64,000 nucleotides of DNA. Source: Liquidambar formosana. Its lineage: Eukaryota; Streptophyta; Magnoliopsida; Saxifragales; Altingiaceae. The stretch is from the NCBI GenBank assembly GCA_039720395.1, contig CM077824.1, forward strand, positions 25,249,278 through 25,313,277, read 5' to 3'. Numbering within the stretch: position 1 is the first letter of the stretch; each line of letters starts with the position of its first letter. The position numbers and the translations under genes are program-made. The notes beneath the pieces were generated by a model that was given only the letters and a program-made list of their open reading frames with translations, ran no database searches and was not told where the DNA came from. Below are positions 1 through 10,730 of this stretch, one piece after another.

Positions 1-164
1 CATTGGAAGAGGTAATAGATACATTACAGAAGATATTATCTACATAAGTTTTTGTAGACCTACTGACTAAAGCTTTAAAACATAATTGGTTATGTCTAAG
101 ACCAACATCTTGAGAAGATAGGTATGCGATACATGGTCGATTGGCTTTAGTGCAAGTGGGAGAT
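1..164 (+). pseudogene. CopA-1: 3' end of copia pol (RNase H tail) and polypurine tract
   Basis: The end of a copia pol reads, from about base 41, VFVDLLTKALKHNWL, which matches the family's closing 'D.LTKAL' motif after RNase H. A TAA in the same frame lies just upstream, so the copy is degenerate. A polypurine tract CAAGTGGGAGAT (153-164) directly abuts the TGTTAGG start of the LTR at 165, as expected for plus-strand priming. The same segment occurs in reverse at 56784-56940. The rest of this element lies left of the window. Confidence 0.85.
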
Positions 165-1821
165 TGTTAGGATTATGCCCTAGAGCCAATCATAGAGATG
201 ATTGTTTAGGGATTAGGAACAATCATTTGATTTCATTTATGTATGTCACATTTATTATTGATTTAATAAAAGGGCTTATTCTATTATGTTTATATGCATC
301 ATTTATATTTACATAATATGTCCATGGAGTTAGAGTTGAGAATATGGAATTACAAAGAGTTGTAATTTTGAGACTATAGATATATCTCTATACTAAACTC
401 CTTAAGCATTCCTAGTTGAAGGTTCACTATGATGGACAGTAATGAACCATAGGACTAGCACTTGTTAGGTTGACTCTATAGGAGGATAGCTAGTCTCAAG
501 CTATTTGTGTGGAGACACTACAACTAACAAGTGGGTGCCTATTATAAGAATAGGTACACTGAATGTGACCAAAGATATGAGATAAACTGAATGGAGTTTT
601 TTCCTGCCTGTCAATCAGTTTCTCATTGTTATAGTGGTACAAGTAATCCTTAGACCTGAGACACCATAGTTGCCTTATGCATGTAGCTTTAGAAGTTTGA
701 TAACACTAAGTGCAAATCCTATTCAGGGGTTTGCAAAGGTGTTCATTGGCCCTACTACTATGTGTGTGAAGGCATATGAGTGATCAACAAGGGATCCATC
801 ACTCTCAGGAAAAGAGAGAGAATGTCTCATATAGCATTCATAATATAACTCATTAAATCCATGGCCATGGTAGGATGAATATGAAAAGAGTTTCATGAGT
901 TCATCAATGAGTTGATATCTATGAATGAGTATAAAGTAATTGAACTAGGGACTTGACAGACTTCCATGTCCTATTAGTTCAATTGGAGACATTGTGTTGA
1001 AGGAAGGATGCAATTGTAACCTATAAACTATAACAGAAGGGTTCTTTGTAAATGACTATTCACCTCATTAAGGACCACACCATGAGCCATATGCTAGGTG
1101 TTACTCATGGTTAGTAGAAGCCCTAATTGATATAAGTGAGTTATAATCAATTAGGGAATTGGAAGGAGTTCCAATTAGACCCTAAATGGAAAGAGTTCCA
1201 TTTTACACACCTCGTGCTATTCCTACTACTTAATGATGTGAACCCAATGGGTCACACACTGATCATGCAAGAAGGGCTTTAAAGTCTATGAGAGAAAGGG
1301 TTTTAGTGAATAAAGAATAGTTCTTTATAGGCCTATTTGTATTTGATACAAATAATAGGGGTTAATGTGCAATTAAGTGTAATTACACATAACCCTATTA
1401 GGGTTTCTTCCCCATGGCCAGCCCCCTTTAGTGGGCTGCCTATATAAGTCACACTTATGTGTGACATGGCATAATAGGCTTGCACAATAAACCCTAGCCG
1501 TCCAGTCCCTTGGAGGCTCTCTTCTCTCTCTCTCTCTTCTCCACCTCTAGCAACAACAAGGAAGAAGAAAGAAAAGGCTTGAAGCTCTAGCTAGGTGTGG
1601 ATACCGTTGGAGGCAGCACACTTGGGCTGCTCATTCACCGCTGTCCGGAGTAGAAGCTTGGAGCAAAATGGAGAAGACAAAAATCCTGTAAGTGTTCTAA
1701 CCCTCTTCATAGTTAGGGTTTGATTTTGTGTTATGCATAGTTAGATTCATGGGATTGGGAATCGTAGGAAAAATTTTTATATTCCGCCTTTGTATTTTTC
1801 CCTCTTGTTCGATTCCCAACA
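165..1821 (+). repeat. CopA-1 3' LTR (1657 bp)
   Basis: A complete copia LTR with TG...CA ends (TGTTAGGATTATG...GATTCCCAACA). It is the 3' LTR because a polypurine tract precedes it and no primer-binding site follows. U3 holds a perfect palindrome CCATGGCCATGG at 859-870. A TATA box TATATAAG lies at 1441-1448, followed by a CT-rich U5. A consensus splice donor GTAAGT is at 1688-1693. It belongs to the same LTR subtype as CopA-10 (U5 'caaaatggagaagacaaaaatcct'-type end). The flank after 1821 is GypA-1 internal sequence, so CopA-1 inserted into GypA-1. Confidence 0.93.
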
Positions 1822-2132
1822 GAAACAAAAGAATTTTGTATGATCAATCCTTGCTAAATCATAGCATATTACTCACTTGAGGGTTTACTTGTTGATATAC
1901 ATTGATTTGGTAAAGATAAAACATCTTTATTTCACTTAGGAATTTTATCGAACACTTGGCGGGTGCCATTTTTCAAGCTTTCAAATGAAAAGAATTTGTG
2001 TGTTCAATCCTTGCCAAATCAAGGGATATCACTCAACAACCCAAGGGGTATTCAAAAAAAGTAGAAGGGAATGCAATTTCATCAAAAGAATCGAAAGATT
2101 CAAAAGAAAAGTGTTAAGTTGGGTAAACTTAC

Positions 2133-2276
2133 TTCTTGTTGGGAATGGATGAATGAGAGATGCTTCTCGGGTTCAAGCAACACCCTAGCTTGTGGAGCAT
2201 CATAGAGTGGTGCCTTGTATGTGCTTTTGATCCCATAGAATGGATACTTGGTGCTTGAGTCCTTGCTTGATGACAT
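2133..2276 (-). CDS. Putative antisense first coding exon inside GypA-1 (48 codons, unrecognised)
   Basis: On the strand opposite to GypA, an ATG at 2276-2274 opens 48 codons (MSSSKDSSTKYPFYG... ending ...SFIHSQQE) and runs into a perfect donor GTAAGT at 2132-2127. Upstream is a pyrimidine- and A-rich leader of about 230 nt with CTCTCT tracts, typical of a plant 5'UTR, and a TATAAAA box at 2537-2531. The next exon would lie to the left, where CopA-1 interrupts at 1821. I do not recognise the protein. Extra antisense ORFs between pol and the 3' LTR are known in Tat-type gypsy elements; assigning this one to that class is inference. Confidence 0.45.
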
Positions 2277-2530
2277 CCTTGATGATGGAGTTGGGTTTGT
2301 GAAAAATGGGTTTGATTTGGTTTGATTTCACAAGATGATGTGAATTGGTTGTTTTGATTGCTAAATGGGCTTGATTTGTTGTTGTTTGATGTGCATTTGA
2401 TGTTTGGATTGAATGTTTTTGAAGTAGGAATGAGAGAATGAGAGTTGGAGAAGATAGGATGTGAGTTTAGAGAGAGAAACTCTCTAATTTTCGAATGGGA
2501 GAATGTGAGAATGAGTGGGCAAGAGTTGGG

Positions 2531-2537
2531 TTTTATA
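2531..2537 (-). promoter_or_regulatory. TATA box of the GypA-1 antisense transcription unit
   Basis: TATAAAA on the minus strand, followed about 30 nt downstream by a CT-rich leader-like sequence and then the ATG at 2276. A GC-rich inverted repeat sits immediately upstream (2562-2645), as it does upstream of the TATA boxes at 5631 and 16626. Confidence 0.45.
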
Positions 2538-2561
2538 AACCCAGATTTTTTCCTTGGTGGG

Positions 2562-2645
2562 CTCGGGTAACCGTCCACCCTTGGACGGTCAGCCGTCTTG
2601 CCCTGGACGGTTGACCATCTGAGGGCAGATGGTCACCCTAGCCCG
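2562..2645. repeat. GC-rich inverted-repeat block, internal copy in GypA-1
   Basis: Starts CTCGGGTAACCGTCC and ends GGTCACCCTAGCCC, with inner GGACGG/CCGTC dyads. It stands out in AT-rich surroundings. Related blocks are at 5364-5443, 16714-16780, 28790-28869 and (shortened) 52685-52722. Confidence 0.7.
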
Positions 2646-2899
2646 CTTTGCCCGTTTGCCCCGTTTCGCGCGCTTGCGACCTCTAAACTTCTCCAAATTG
2701 ACTTTTTGTGCAATCCTTGAGTTATGGGATGAATATATCCCTCAAGTTTATCAAGTTTCATTGAAATTTTTGAACCTTGGGTGATTGTATTCGCCCACAT
2801 AACGAGGAGTTGCAATGGCCATGATAAATGGCTTTCTCATGAAATGAGCTTGGTGTTGAATTGATTGACTTGCAAGTCTTGGAATTCAATTCTCTAGGA

Positions 2900-4150
2900 G
2901 ATGATAGTGATATCATATCATGTGATAAAGATAATTTCACATGAAATGACTTGCTAATCATGTGATAAAGATAACTTCACATGAAATGACGATTCATAAG
3001 CTATGCCAGTTACGAAGTAACTTGCTATCTTTGTGAAGAGGGCATGAAATGCACTTTGTTTTTCAATCAATTGACTTTCAAAATCAATGTTGTATCATGT
3101 GATAAAGATAATTTCACATGAAATAAAGCTTGATTTTCAATCAATTAACTCTCAATTCAATGTCATTTCATGTGTTAAAAATAATTTCACATGAAATGAT
3201 AAGTAATGAACTTGATTTTGAGTTGAATGACTCTCAATACATTATCATTTCATGTGATAAAGACAATTTCACATGAAATACACTTGATTTGGAGTTGAAT
3301 GACTCCCAGTACATTGTCATTCCATGTGATAAGGATAGTTTCACATAAAATGATAAGAAATGAGCTTGATTTTGAATCAATTGACTTGCAATTGGGTCTC
3401 ATATCATGTGATAAACACAATTTCCCATGAAATAATGATCCATGAGTTATGCAATAACTCCCCATCTTTGTTACTCCCATAGAAAGTGGCATGAAATGAT
3501 CCATGAGTTATGCAATAACTCCCCGTCTTTGTTACTTCCACAGAAAGTGGCACAATTTCACATGAAATAACGATCCATGAGTTATGCAATAACTCCCCGT
3601 CTTTGTTACTTCCACAAAAAGTGGCACAATTTCACATGAAATGACTATCCATGAGTTATGCAATAACTCCCTGTCTTTGTTGTTTCCACAGAAAGTGGCA
3701 CAATTCCGCATGAAATGACGATCCATGAGTTATGCAATAACTCCCCGTCTCTGTTACTTTCACAGAAAGTGGCACAATTTCCCATGAAATGACGATTCAT
3801 GAGTTATGAGATAACTCCTTGTCTCTGTTACTTCCACAGAAAGTGGCATGAAATGACGATCCATGAGTTATGCAGTAACTCCCCGTCTTTGTTACTTCCA
3901 CAGAAAGTGGCACAATTTCACATGAAATGATACATGAGTTATTCAATAACTCCATATCTTTGTTGTTTCCACTGAAAGTGGCATGAAATCATAATTTGAT
4001 GAGTCATGAGTTATGAAATAACTCACCACATTTGTTATCCCCTAGTGAGACTGGCATGAAATGCCCTTGGTTTTGAATTGATGGACATTCAATTCACCAA
4101 TAATTCATATAAAATGATGATTTATGAGTTATGAAATAACTCGTTTTGAG
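2900..4150 (+). repeat. Tandem repeat array of GypA with GAGTTAT/ATAACTC dyads
   Basis: Degenerate tandem repeats. The left part repeats TTTCACATGAAA-type dyads with CATGTGATAAAGATAA. From about 3420 a unit of roughly 70-75 bp recurs about ten times, each with GAGTTAT-3 nt-ATAACTC, a Ser/Thr-codon-like stretch CTTTGTTACTTCCACAGAAAG and CATGAAATGA. The centre of the dyad varies while the arms persist. An inverted homologous array lies at about 53940-55090. Tandem arrays near the 3' LTR are common in Tat/Ogre-type gypsy elements. Short ORFs inside are products of the repeat, not genes. Confidence 0.88.
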
Positions 4151-4225
4151 AATGCCAATGAAATTGGTTGGGTACCTTGTGATGCACTAGTGCAACTAGC
4201 TTTGCGTCATGAGAAGACCATGTGG

Positions 4226-4620
4226 ATATCACTAATGCAATTAGTGCATGGTAAAGGCATTTGCATGAGCGCACCAACGAATGTTGGCATGCATAGAAAT
4301 GCATTCAATTCTTTGCTTCGATGAAATCGTCGCATGCTTGGATATGACGAAGTCTATCATTAGGGTTCCATTTGAGTTTGTTGGTATTAATGAGATTAAT
4401 CCATCATACAAAATGTGTTGTTATATCACTAATGCAATTAGTGCATGGTAAAGGCATTTGCATGAGCGCACCAACGAAGTTGGCATGCATAGAAATGCAA
4501 TTAATTTGTTGCTTCGATGAAATCGTCGCATGCTTGGTCTATCCTTTTGGTTCCATTTGAGTTTGTTGGTATTAATGAGATTAATCCATCAAACAAAAAT
4601 GGGTTGTTCTTTGATCATTG
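4226..4620 (+). repeat. Two-copy ~197-bp tandem duplication in GypA-1
   Basis: ATATCACTAATGCAATTAGTG starts at 4226 and again at 4423, each followed by GGTAAAGGCATTTGCATGAG, GAAATCGTCGCATGCTTGG and TTTGTTGGTATTAATGAGAT. Two copies also occur inverted at about 53480-53870, so the duplication predates both GypA insertions. The second copy has small deletions. Confidence 0.82.
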
Positions 4621-5363
4621 GCTCGCAAGTGAAACTTGTTCACCAATGAGGGGCTTCTGTCACACCCCATTTTTGTCACCTTAGCTAGGACATATCATTT
4701 CATGTAGGATTTTGAGTCCTTTTTGAGTCTAGTCTTTTGCATTGAGTTTCTATGGCATTGAATATCATGTGTATGAATTTTGAAGTGATTTGGAGTTCAT
4801 CTCGATGGTTAATAAGAACTTTTGCGACTTTAAGGGCATAATCGTCTTTTAAGCCGTATATTTTCCATTTGACTTTGGAATGAATCCCGAGTCTTTCCCT
4901 CGAGTTCATATGAGTACATAGAGTCTATATATAGGTTCAATTTCATGAATTAATGGTTTAAGATCAATTCGGCTCGTAATGGTTCGGGTTGGCTAAAAGA
5001 CCCTTTCTTGGTTTGCTCAAATTGACTCATAAGACCCAATCAATTTTCTCTCATTTAACTTCAATTGGGCTTTATTTATGTCCTAAACATGTTTAGAAAG
5101 ATCAATTTTCGATTGGGAAAGCATTCGGTTTGACCTTGTGTACAAACCCAGCCTAGCGACGGTGAAGCACCATGGTTAACCACCTTTGTAAAACCTAACC
5201 ATGCACCCATGGTTGAGGATTTTTATCCTAAAATGCCTAAAAATGTGTTCTCCTTCGAAACACGGTCGTTTTGGCTTTTATTTCGTCAAAATTGGACTTA
5301 ATTTGAAGATTTTAGGACTTCTACAGCAAGTGGGAGTCAAAACCGGAGAAAAAATAGAGGACC

Positions 5364-5443
5364 CTCGGGTAACCGTCCGGGGTTGGACGGTCAGCCGTCT
5401 AGGCCCAGACGGCTAACCGTCCAGGCCTAGTTGGTCACCCGAG
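5364..5443. repeat. GC-rich inverted repeat in the GypA-1 LTR U3
   Basis: CTCGGGTAACCGTCC at the left and GGTCACCCGAG at the right form the outer dyad; inside, GGACGGTCAGCCGTCT and AGACGGCTAACCGTCC are near reverse complements of each other. It lies about 190-270 bp upstream of the LTR TATA box. Confidence 0.72.
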
Positions 5444-5630
5444 GAGTCCTTCTTTAAGTCAAATTCTGACTCTTCTTTCCCTCTTTTGACGGTTTCCTCC
5501 GCCAAAACAACTTGTCTGAGCTTAGGAGTGTGTAGGTTTGAGTTGTTTGAGCACCAAGAGAGTCTCTAATAGCCCTAGGATCATTATTTAATGAATTAAT
5601 CCTAGCCATTGGTTTAGGGGGTTAGTTCTC

Positions 5631-5638
5631 TATATAAA
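5631..5638 (+). promoter_or_regulatory. TATA box of the GypA LTR
   Basis: TATATAAA within TCTCTATATAAAGGACATG. The same box is conserved in the other GypA LTRs (about 29056-29063 on plus and 52492-52499 on minus). Transcription would start about 30 bp downstream, marking the U3/R boundary. Confidence 0.6.
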
Positions 5639-7666
5639 GGACATGATATTCAGCACATAGGGGGAGGAAAATGGCACTTTACACTTAGAGAGAGAGGGAG
5701 CTACGAGTTTGGAGAGCTAGAAGGACTTCAAGAGGAGGCTCTTCAACCCCAAGCAAGCAAGGAAACAAGAGGATTGAAGACAAGGAAGAGTCTACAAGAG
5801 GTAAGCCTATCCCTTTTATGCTGAACATGAATTCCTGCTTCTCCTTCTTCTTTTTCTTCTTCTCCTTCTAGGATAGTTGTGGTGCATGCAATTGTTCTTC
5901 TTGTGGATGGAATTCAATGTTTATGTGATGTTATATGAATGATTTTAGGATAGTTTATGGCTTTATATGCTTGATAATCCCTGGTTTACCAAGGATTTGA
6001 TAGCCTTATTCGTTCTATCTTCTTAAATCATGCATAGTTCACATGTTTAGGTTGCTGTGATTGTTATCATGAATTGACGCTCCTGTTAGTTAGTATATGC
6101 TATATGAATGATATTCATGATAATTTGAGCATGTCTTAGAGTTGTTTCATAGGTTCTAATGCATGGTTGTGAAATTAGGGTTTCGATAACCCTAAATTCA
6201 CACAAGTTTTATACAGCATACTTAGCTTAGTTTTGTGAGTTGTTGCTCATCATAATCATTCTATATATGCTGCATATTGTTGAATCATGCTAGGTTTGCA
6301 TTCATATAGTATACTTTATAGGGTTTTTGGAGATATTATCCTTTTTTAAGGATAATTATCCTTTTCGTTGAGTGAGGTTTTGTATGAGAGTCTTCTGTGA
6401 TGTGTTTAAGCATGAAATCACTTCTATTATGTTCTAGGGTATATATTTTACGTAGGATATGCTGATTGCACCTCCCCATAACGACTTTTTTACGTGAAAT
6501 TATCTTAGGATAGTTTCGTTTAAGAAAGCTCGCCGTAAGAAGGCCTATTTTCATATTTTACATGAAATATCATCTTTTTTGATTAGAATGAGCTTTGTTA
6601 TCATGTTTATTGATGTTATTGAAGTCTCCCATGCTTGTTAGTGTGTCTTTGATAGGTTTTTATGCATGTTAGTCGAGTCATTGCATGTAGGATTGAGTTA
6701 GAGTCCTTAGTTATTCATTATTCTTGTTGTTTGCATGATTAATGGATGATTTTAGGTCTTGTCAAGGTTCTGTCCAGATTTGCATATTGCTTTCTTTGCA
6801 TGATTGTGTGCACTTGTAAGGGTGCAAACAGGTACAATGCTTGTCCTATTGCAAATAGGGCTGCTATGGTCTGAAATGGCTAATGCTAGGAGCTTGTGCG
6901 CTCAGGTAAGTAGGGTTTGAAGGTGCCCCAATTAACCTTTCTTTTTCTATCTTTTCTCTTCTCCCTCCTAGGGTTACTTCTTAATACAAGCTTATGGTAA
7001 TTATCTAAGGTTTCCTTCAATAATAAATTCTGGTTTTTATCAAAGTTTTCCTCTTGTGGAAGTTTTCAATTTTGGATTATTCGATACCTTTTCAAATGAG
7101 GAAACCTAGGGTATTTACCATAGGTTTGTATTAGGTTGTAACCTTATTCTTTTTGAACTACGTGGACTTTGATCCATGTATTTCGCTGCATGGTACGTAG
7201 GCGCTTTTCGTGAGGCTCAAGTCCGTTCTAGGATCCAAGTATCCTAGGCTTTTCTTTTCTTTTTTTCTTTTTTCTGTTTTATTTTATTTGAATGATTATG
7301 CATGGATGATTGGATGAAATATATGATATGCATGCTGCCTTGTGATGATATATGATGATATTTGAGTGGAAAAGATATTAAGTTAGCCCAATTAAATTAA
7401 GAGACCAACTCGGGCGATGTGGGTGCCTATGGGCTTTTGTCCAGAACCTTCCCACGTCGTAACTTAGCCCCCGAATCCAATTTTCTGGTTTCAAAGACTT
7501 TGCTTTTCCTTCAATGGAGTCATGTGGTTTTGAAAATAAAACATTTTTGTGGTTTTCCTCTTTCCCTAAAAAATGAGGTGGCGACTCCCTTTTTGTTTGT
7601 TGTCTTTAAACCCCTTTATATTTCTGCCAAACCCTTGTGGGCCGCGCGCTTTTTCGTGGGTTCACA

Positions 7667-7938
7667 TCCATCATAGTGAACCCTCAACTAGGAATGATTT
7701 AGGAGTTTAGTACAGAGATATATTTACAGTCTCAAAATTACAACCCTTTGTAATTTCATATTCTCAACTCTAACTCCATGGACATATTATATAAATATAA
7801 ATGATGCATATAAACATAATAGAATAAGCCCTTTTATTAAATCAATAATAAATGTGACATATATAAATGAAGTAAATTGATTGTTCCTAATCCCTAAACA
7901 ATCATCTCCATGATTGGCTCTAGGGCATAATCCTAACA
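7667..7938 (-). repeat. CopA-2 3' LTR fragment (U3 end only)
   Basis: Matches the last ~272 bp (as read on plus) of other inverted CopA LTRs, from TCCATCATAGTGAACC to ATAATCCTAACA, followed by the polypurine tract complement ATCTCCCACTTG (7939-7950). The left boundary is the GypA LTR end at 7666. The expected 5-bp duplication for the GypA insertion would be TCCAT (7667-7671). Confidence 0.9.
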
Positions 7939-7950
7939 ATCTCCCACTTG

Positions 7951-10000
7951 CACTATAGCCAATCCACCATGTATCTCATACTCATATCCTGTCGGTGGTG
8001 ATCCAACACATTTGGGTCATAGATTTAGTAAAGGGGTCTTCTTTATTCTCTGTTCTTTTAAACTTTTATATGTATATGTCATCTCTTCCAATGATCTCTC
8101 TAATCACTTGGAATTGCCGCTTAAAGTTTGGACTTTTGATGAGACCGTGGATCCTTGTCTTGAGCACTAGCCTTATTGTTGTCACAAAAATAATAGTAAA
8201 GGCTTCTTAATGTCAGGAACCACTCCTAGTTCTGCAATAAACTTACTCATCCAAACATGCAGCAATGCACTCAAATTTATAGCTCCACCATTTAAGGTGA
8301 GAACATACCTCGATGTTGATCTCCTATCATCATCGTCAGATTGAAAATCTATATCCATTCTACTAACCATTTCAAGTTTCTTTCTCCATAGACAAAGCAT
8401 GGGTCCTTAGTTCTTCTCAAGTACTTAAGGATAGCTTTGACTTCTTCCCAGTGTACCTTATCTGGGTCTACCTGATATCTGCTAGTAACATTTACAGCAA
8501 AACTGATATCTGGTAATGTACATAGCATGGCATATGCTTTTAGACAACTTGATTTCATGTCTGATAGGAATTAGACTTCTCTTGAAATCATGTATTTTGA
8601 ACCCATTCAAAATCTTGTCTACGTACATCAATTGGGAAAGACTTAGCATCCTTTAGATCTATCTCTATAGACCCCTATTCCTAGAATATAGGATGCTTCT
8701 TCCAAATCTTTTATGGAGAAACTTTGTGAAAAACCAATTTTTTTTACTTTTGACAACGTCTCTACATTATTCCCTAATAAGTAGAACGTCATTCACTCAT
8801 AGGACCATAAATGTGATCGCACTCCCACTAATCCTTTGTACTATCATGATACAATGATGGGTTCTGTCTCAACAGGGACAGGGGTTGCATCAATGTTGGT
8901 TTGTGTCTCATCAAACAACTCTTTGAGTTCTATTTTCCTGTTGTTGCCTCCTTCTTGAATAAACTCTTTTTTAAGAAAGATTGCAAACTTACTAACAAAC
9001 ACTTTTGTTTATCAGGATAATAGATATGATATCCTAAACTCCTTTTAGGATAATACACAAACCTACATTTAAGTTATCTTGATTTCCAATTTGGTTACAT
9101 CATGTGTCTCTACACATGCATTACAACCCCATACCTTAACATTCTTTAAGGCTTAGTGCTTCCCTTTCCATATCTCATATGGGTTCTAAGGGATAGCCTT
9201 GGTTTGAATCTCTGTTTCACAGACACGCGGTAGTTTGTAGGGCATATCCTTAAAAGGATAATATTCGGTCGTTGTAACTTATTATGGATTAGACCATATC
9301 CAATAAGGTCATCTACCTCTTTCTCGAAAACCATTTCTAAGAGGTGTCCATTGTGACAAAATGCTTATTTGAACAAATTGATCTAAAAATTAACCGGTTA
9401 AATATTCGCCTCCCCGACCTAATCGAAGAGCTTTAATACTTTTACCGGTTTGTTTCTCTACTTCATATCTGAATTCTTTGAACCTTTCAAATGTTTCAGA
9501 TTTGTACTTCATTAAGTATACACACCCAAACCTAGACTGAATCATCGGTAAAGGTTGTAAAGTTAGAGAAACTTCTACATACATCACTATGTATATCTTG
9601 TTCTCTTAGGTTTATTAGCATTCAATTTAGAACTATCATGCTCCATTGCAATTCATATTTGCAATAAAGTTTAGAAAATAAAGGCCATCCATATAAACTC
9701 CAGAAGTAATGAACTCTTCATTTAATAGAAAACATTTATTAAATCAAACTAAAACCTCGTTTAGATAAAACTGAAATAAAATTAATGTTTCTAATAACTT
9801 CTGGAATGTAAAGATAGCTAACTATTATTTCTAAACTACTTCATTAGGTAGAGTCAAGCAACAAGCCCCACAGTTAATGCAGCAACGTTTGCTCCATTCC
9901 CCACTTGTAGGGTTGATCCGCCTTTACTCTGCCTTCTGCTTCCCACTAGATTCTGCATGGAATTCAAAATTCACATCAGAATTAAGTACCCAAGTGGAAG
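7951..10000 (-). pseudogene. CopA-2 pol remnant (protease, integrase, RT/RNase H pieces)
   Basis: Minus-strand fragments in broken frames. Near 9973-9995 the protease start reads TWVLNSDV, where copia proteases have D-S/T-G, so the catalytic Asp is Asn. At 9390-9587 integrase core sequence (VYLMKYKSETFERFKEFRYE, then LRLGRGGEYL) has Gly where the second catalytic Asp (SDRGGEY) belongs. At 9060-9334 integrase C-terminal pieces continue (KVWGC, KVFVSKFAIFL). At 8182-8558 the RT end/RNase H is seen (DISFAVNVTSRYQVDPDKVHW, AILKYLRRTK, RRSTSRYV). The RT catalytic core is missing, with stops and frameshifts throughout. Confidence 0.85.
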
Positions 10001-10012
10001 CAGAACTAACAT

Positions 10013-10561
10013 TTAGTTTAGAGCATGATCCATACCTTCCAAAGGTTGGTTCTTTAGAGTATCCAGATACTCCCGGTAGTTACGTTTCCAGTGCCCATCT
10101 TTGTCGCAGTGAAAACAGGTTCCTTTGGCTTTGTTGTTACCTTTCTTCTTCCTTTGGGTACTCTTGCCCTTGCCTATGCCCTTGCCCTTGGGCTTGAGCT
10201 TAGACTTGGAAGTAGCAGCTTCATTAAATTCAAGCAAGAATTCTTTCCCATACAATTCTTGTATGTTGATAAAAATCTCGTAAGCACTTCCCATGGACTC
10301 ATGTTGCTTCTTAAGCTCGAGACTCATAAATACCATCATATAGCACCTTGCCATGAGATCGTCGTCCATGCGCTTCTGGTAAGCGTCTTTCTTTTGCTGA
10401 GTTGTAGCCTCAGTAGGAGCAATGGGAAGTGGATTATGAAGTGCATAGGTAAGATTCTTGGAATCCAAAACAATTTTTAGATTCCTAAGCCAATCAAGAC
10501 AATTTGGTCCAGTCAAACGGTTGATGTCCAATATTTTGGATAACGGGTTGAGGTGAGCCAT
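10013..10561 (-). pseudogene. CopA-2 gag, internally deleted (182 codons)
   Basis: Open frame from ATG at 10561: MAHLNPLSKILDINRLTGPN..., homologous to the 290-codon CopA-6 gag but lacking about 108 internal residues after QELYGKE, including most of the UBN2/Retrotran_gag_2-type core. The Lys/Gly-rich linker and zinc knuckle remain. The knuckle reads CFHCDKDGHWKRNY: the last Cys is Tyr, so metal binding is expected to fail. A candidate splice acceptor lies 10 nt upstream of the ATG (AG at 10572-10571). Confidence 0.85.
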
Positions 10562-10730
10562 TTCTATGAACTACATATAAAAATTAAATAGAGAATTAGA
10601 TTTCATTTTCAATCCATAATGATCGGGTCTTTAATCATATGGTACCTCCCACTATTTTATCAAATTCCATACACCCTCTAATGGAATTCGGGAATCTTAT
10701 TCCTAATGGGGATTGGGGTCCCACTATGAC

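Larger units (their letters stand above)
1822..4657 (+). mobile_element. GypA-1 internal region, 3' part before the 3' LTR
   Basis: Non-pol sequence between CopA-1 and the GypA LTR. Bases 2989-4657 reappear inverted at 53428-55124 beside another GypA LTR. It ends with a purine-rich AATGAGGGGCTTC (4645-4657) against the LTR start TGTCACACC, so it is the region between pol and the 3' LTR. It contains, in order: an antisense promoter and exon (2133-2537), a GC-rich inverted repeat (2562-2645), tandem repeats (about 2900-4150) and a 197-bp duplication (4226-4620). No pol motif is visible. The 5' part of the element is beyond CopA-1, outside the window. Confidence 0.8.
4658..7666 (+). repeat. GypA-1 3' LTR (3009 bp)
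   Basis: A long Ty3/gypsy LTR from TGTCACACCCC to GGGTTCACA. Homologous full copies are at 50457-53427 (inverted) and 28084-40847 (interrupted by CopA-6). It is a 3' LTR because internal sequence with a purine tract precedes it. It carries a GC-rich inverted repeat (5364-5443), a TATA box (5631-5638), and donor-like sites GTAAGC (5801) and CAG|GTAAGT (6906). Position 5911-5915 (GAATT) is the intact version of the site where CopA-6 inserted in the paralogous LTR. Downstream sequence is the U3 of a CopA LTR, so GypA-1 inserted into CopA-2. Confidence 0.9.

Noticed and set aside
3404..3930. Regularly spaced repeats resembling a CRISPR array
   Set aside because: Units are tandem, spacers are near identical, the context is a plant gypsy element, and there are no cas genes.
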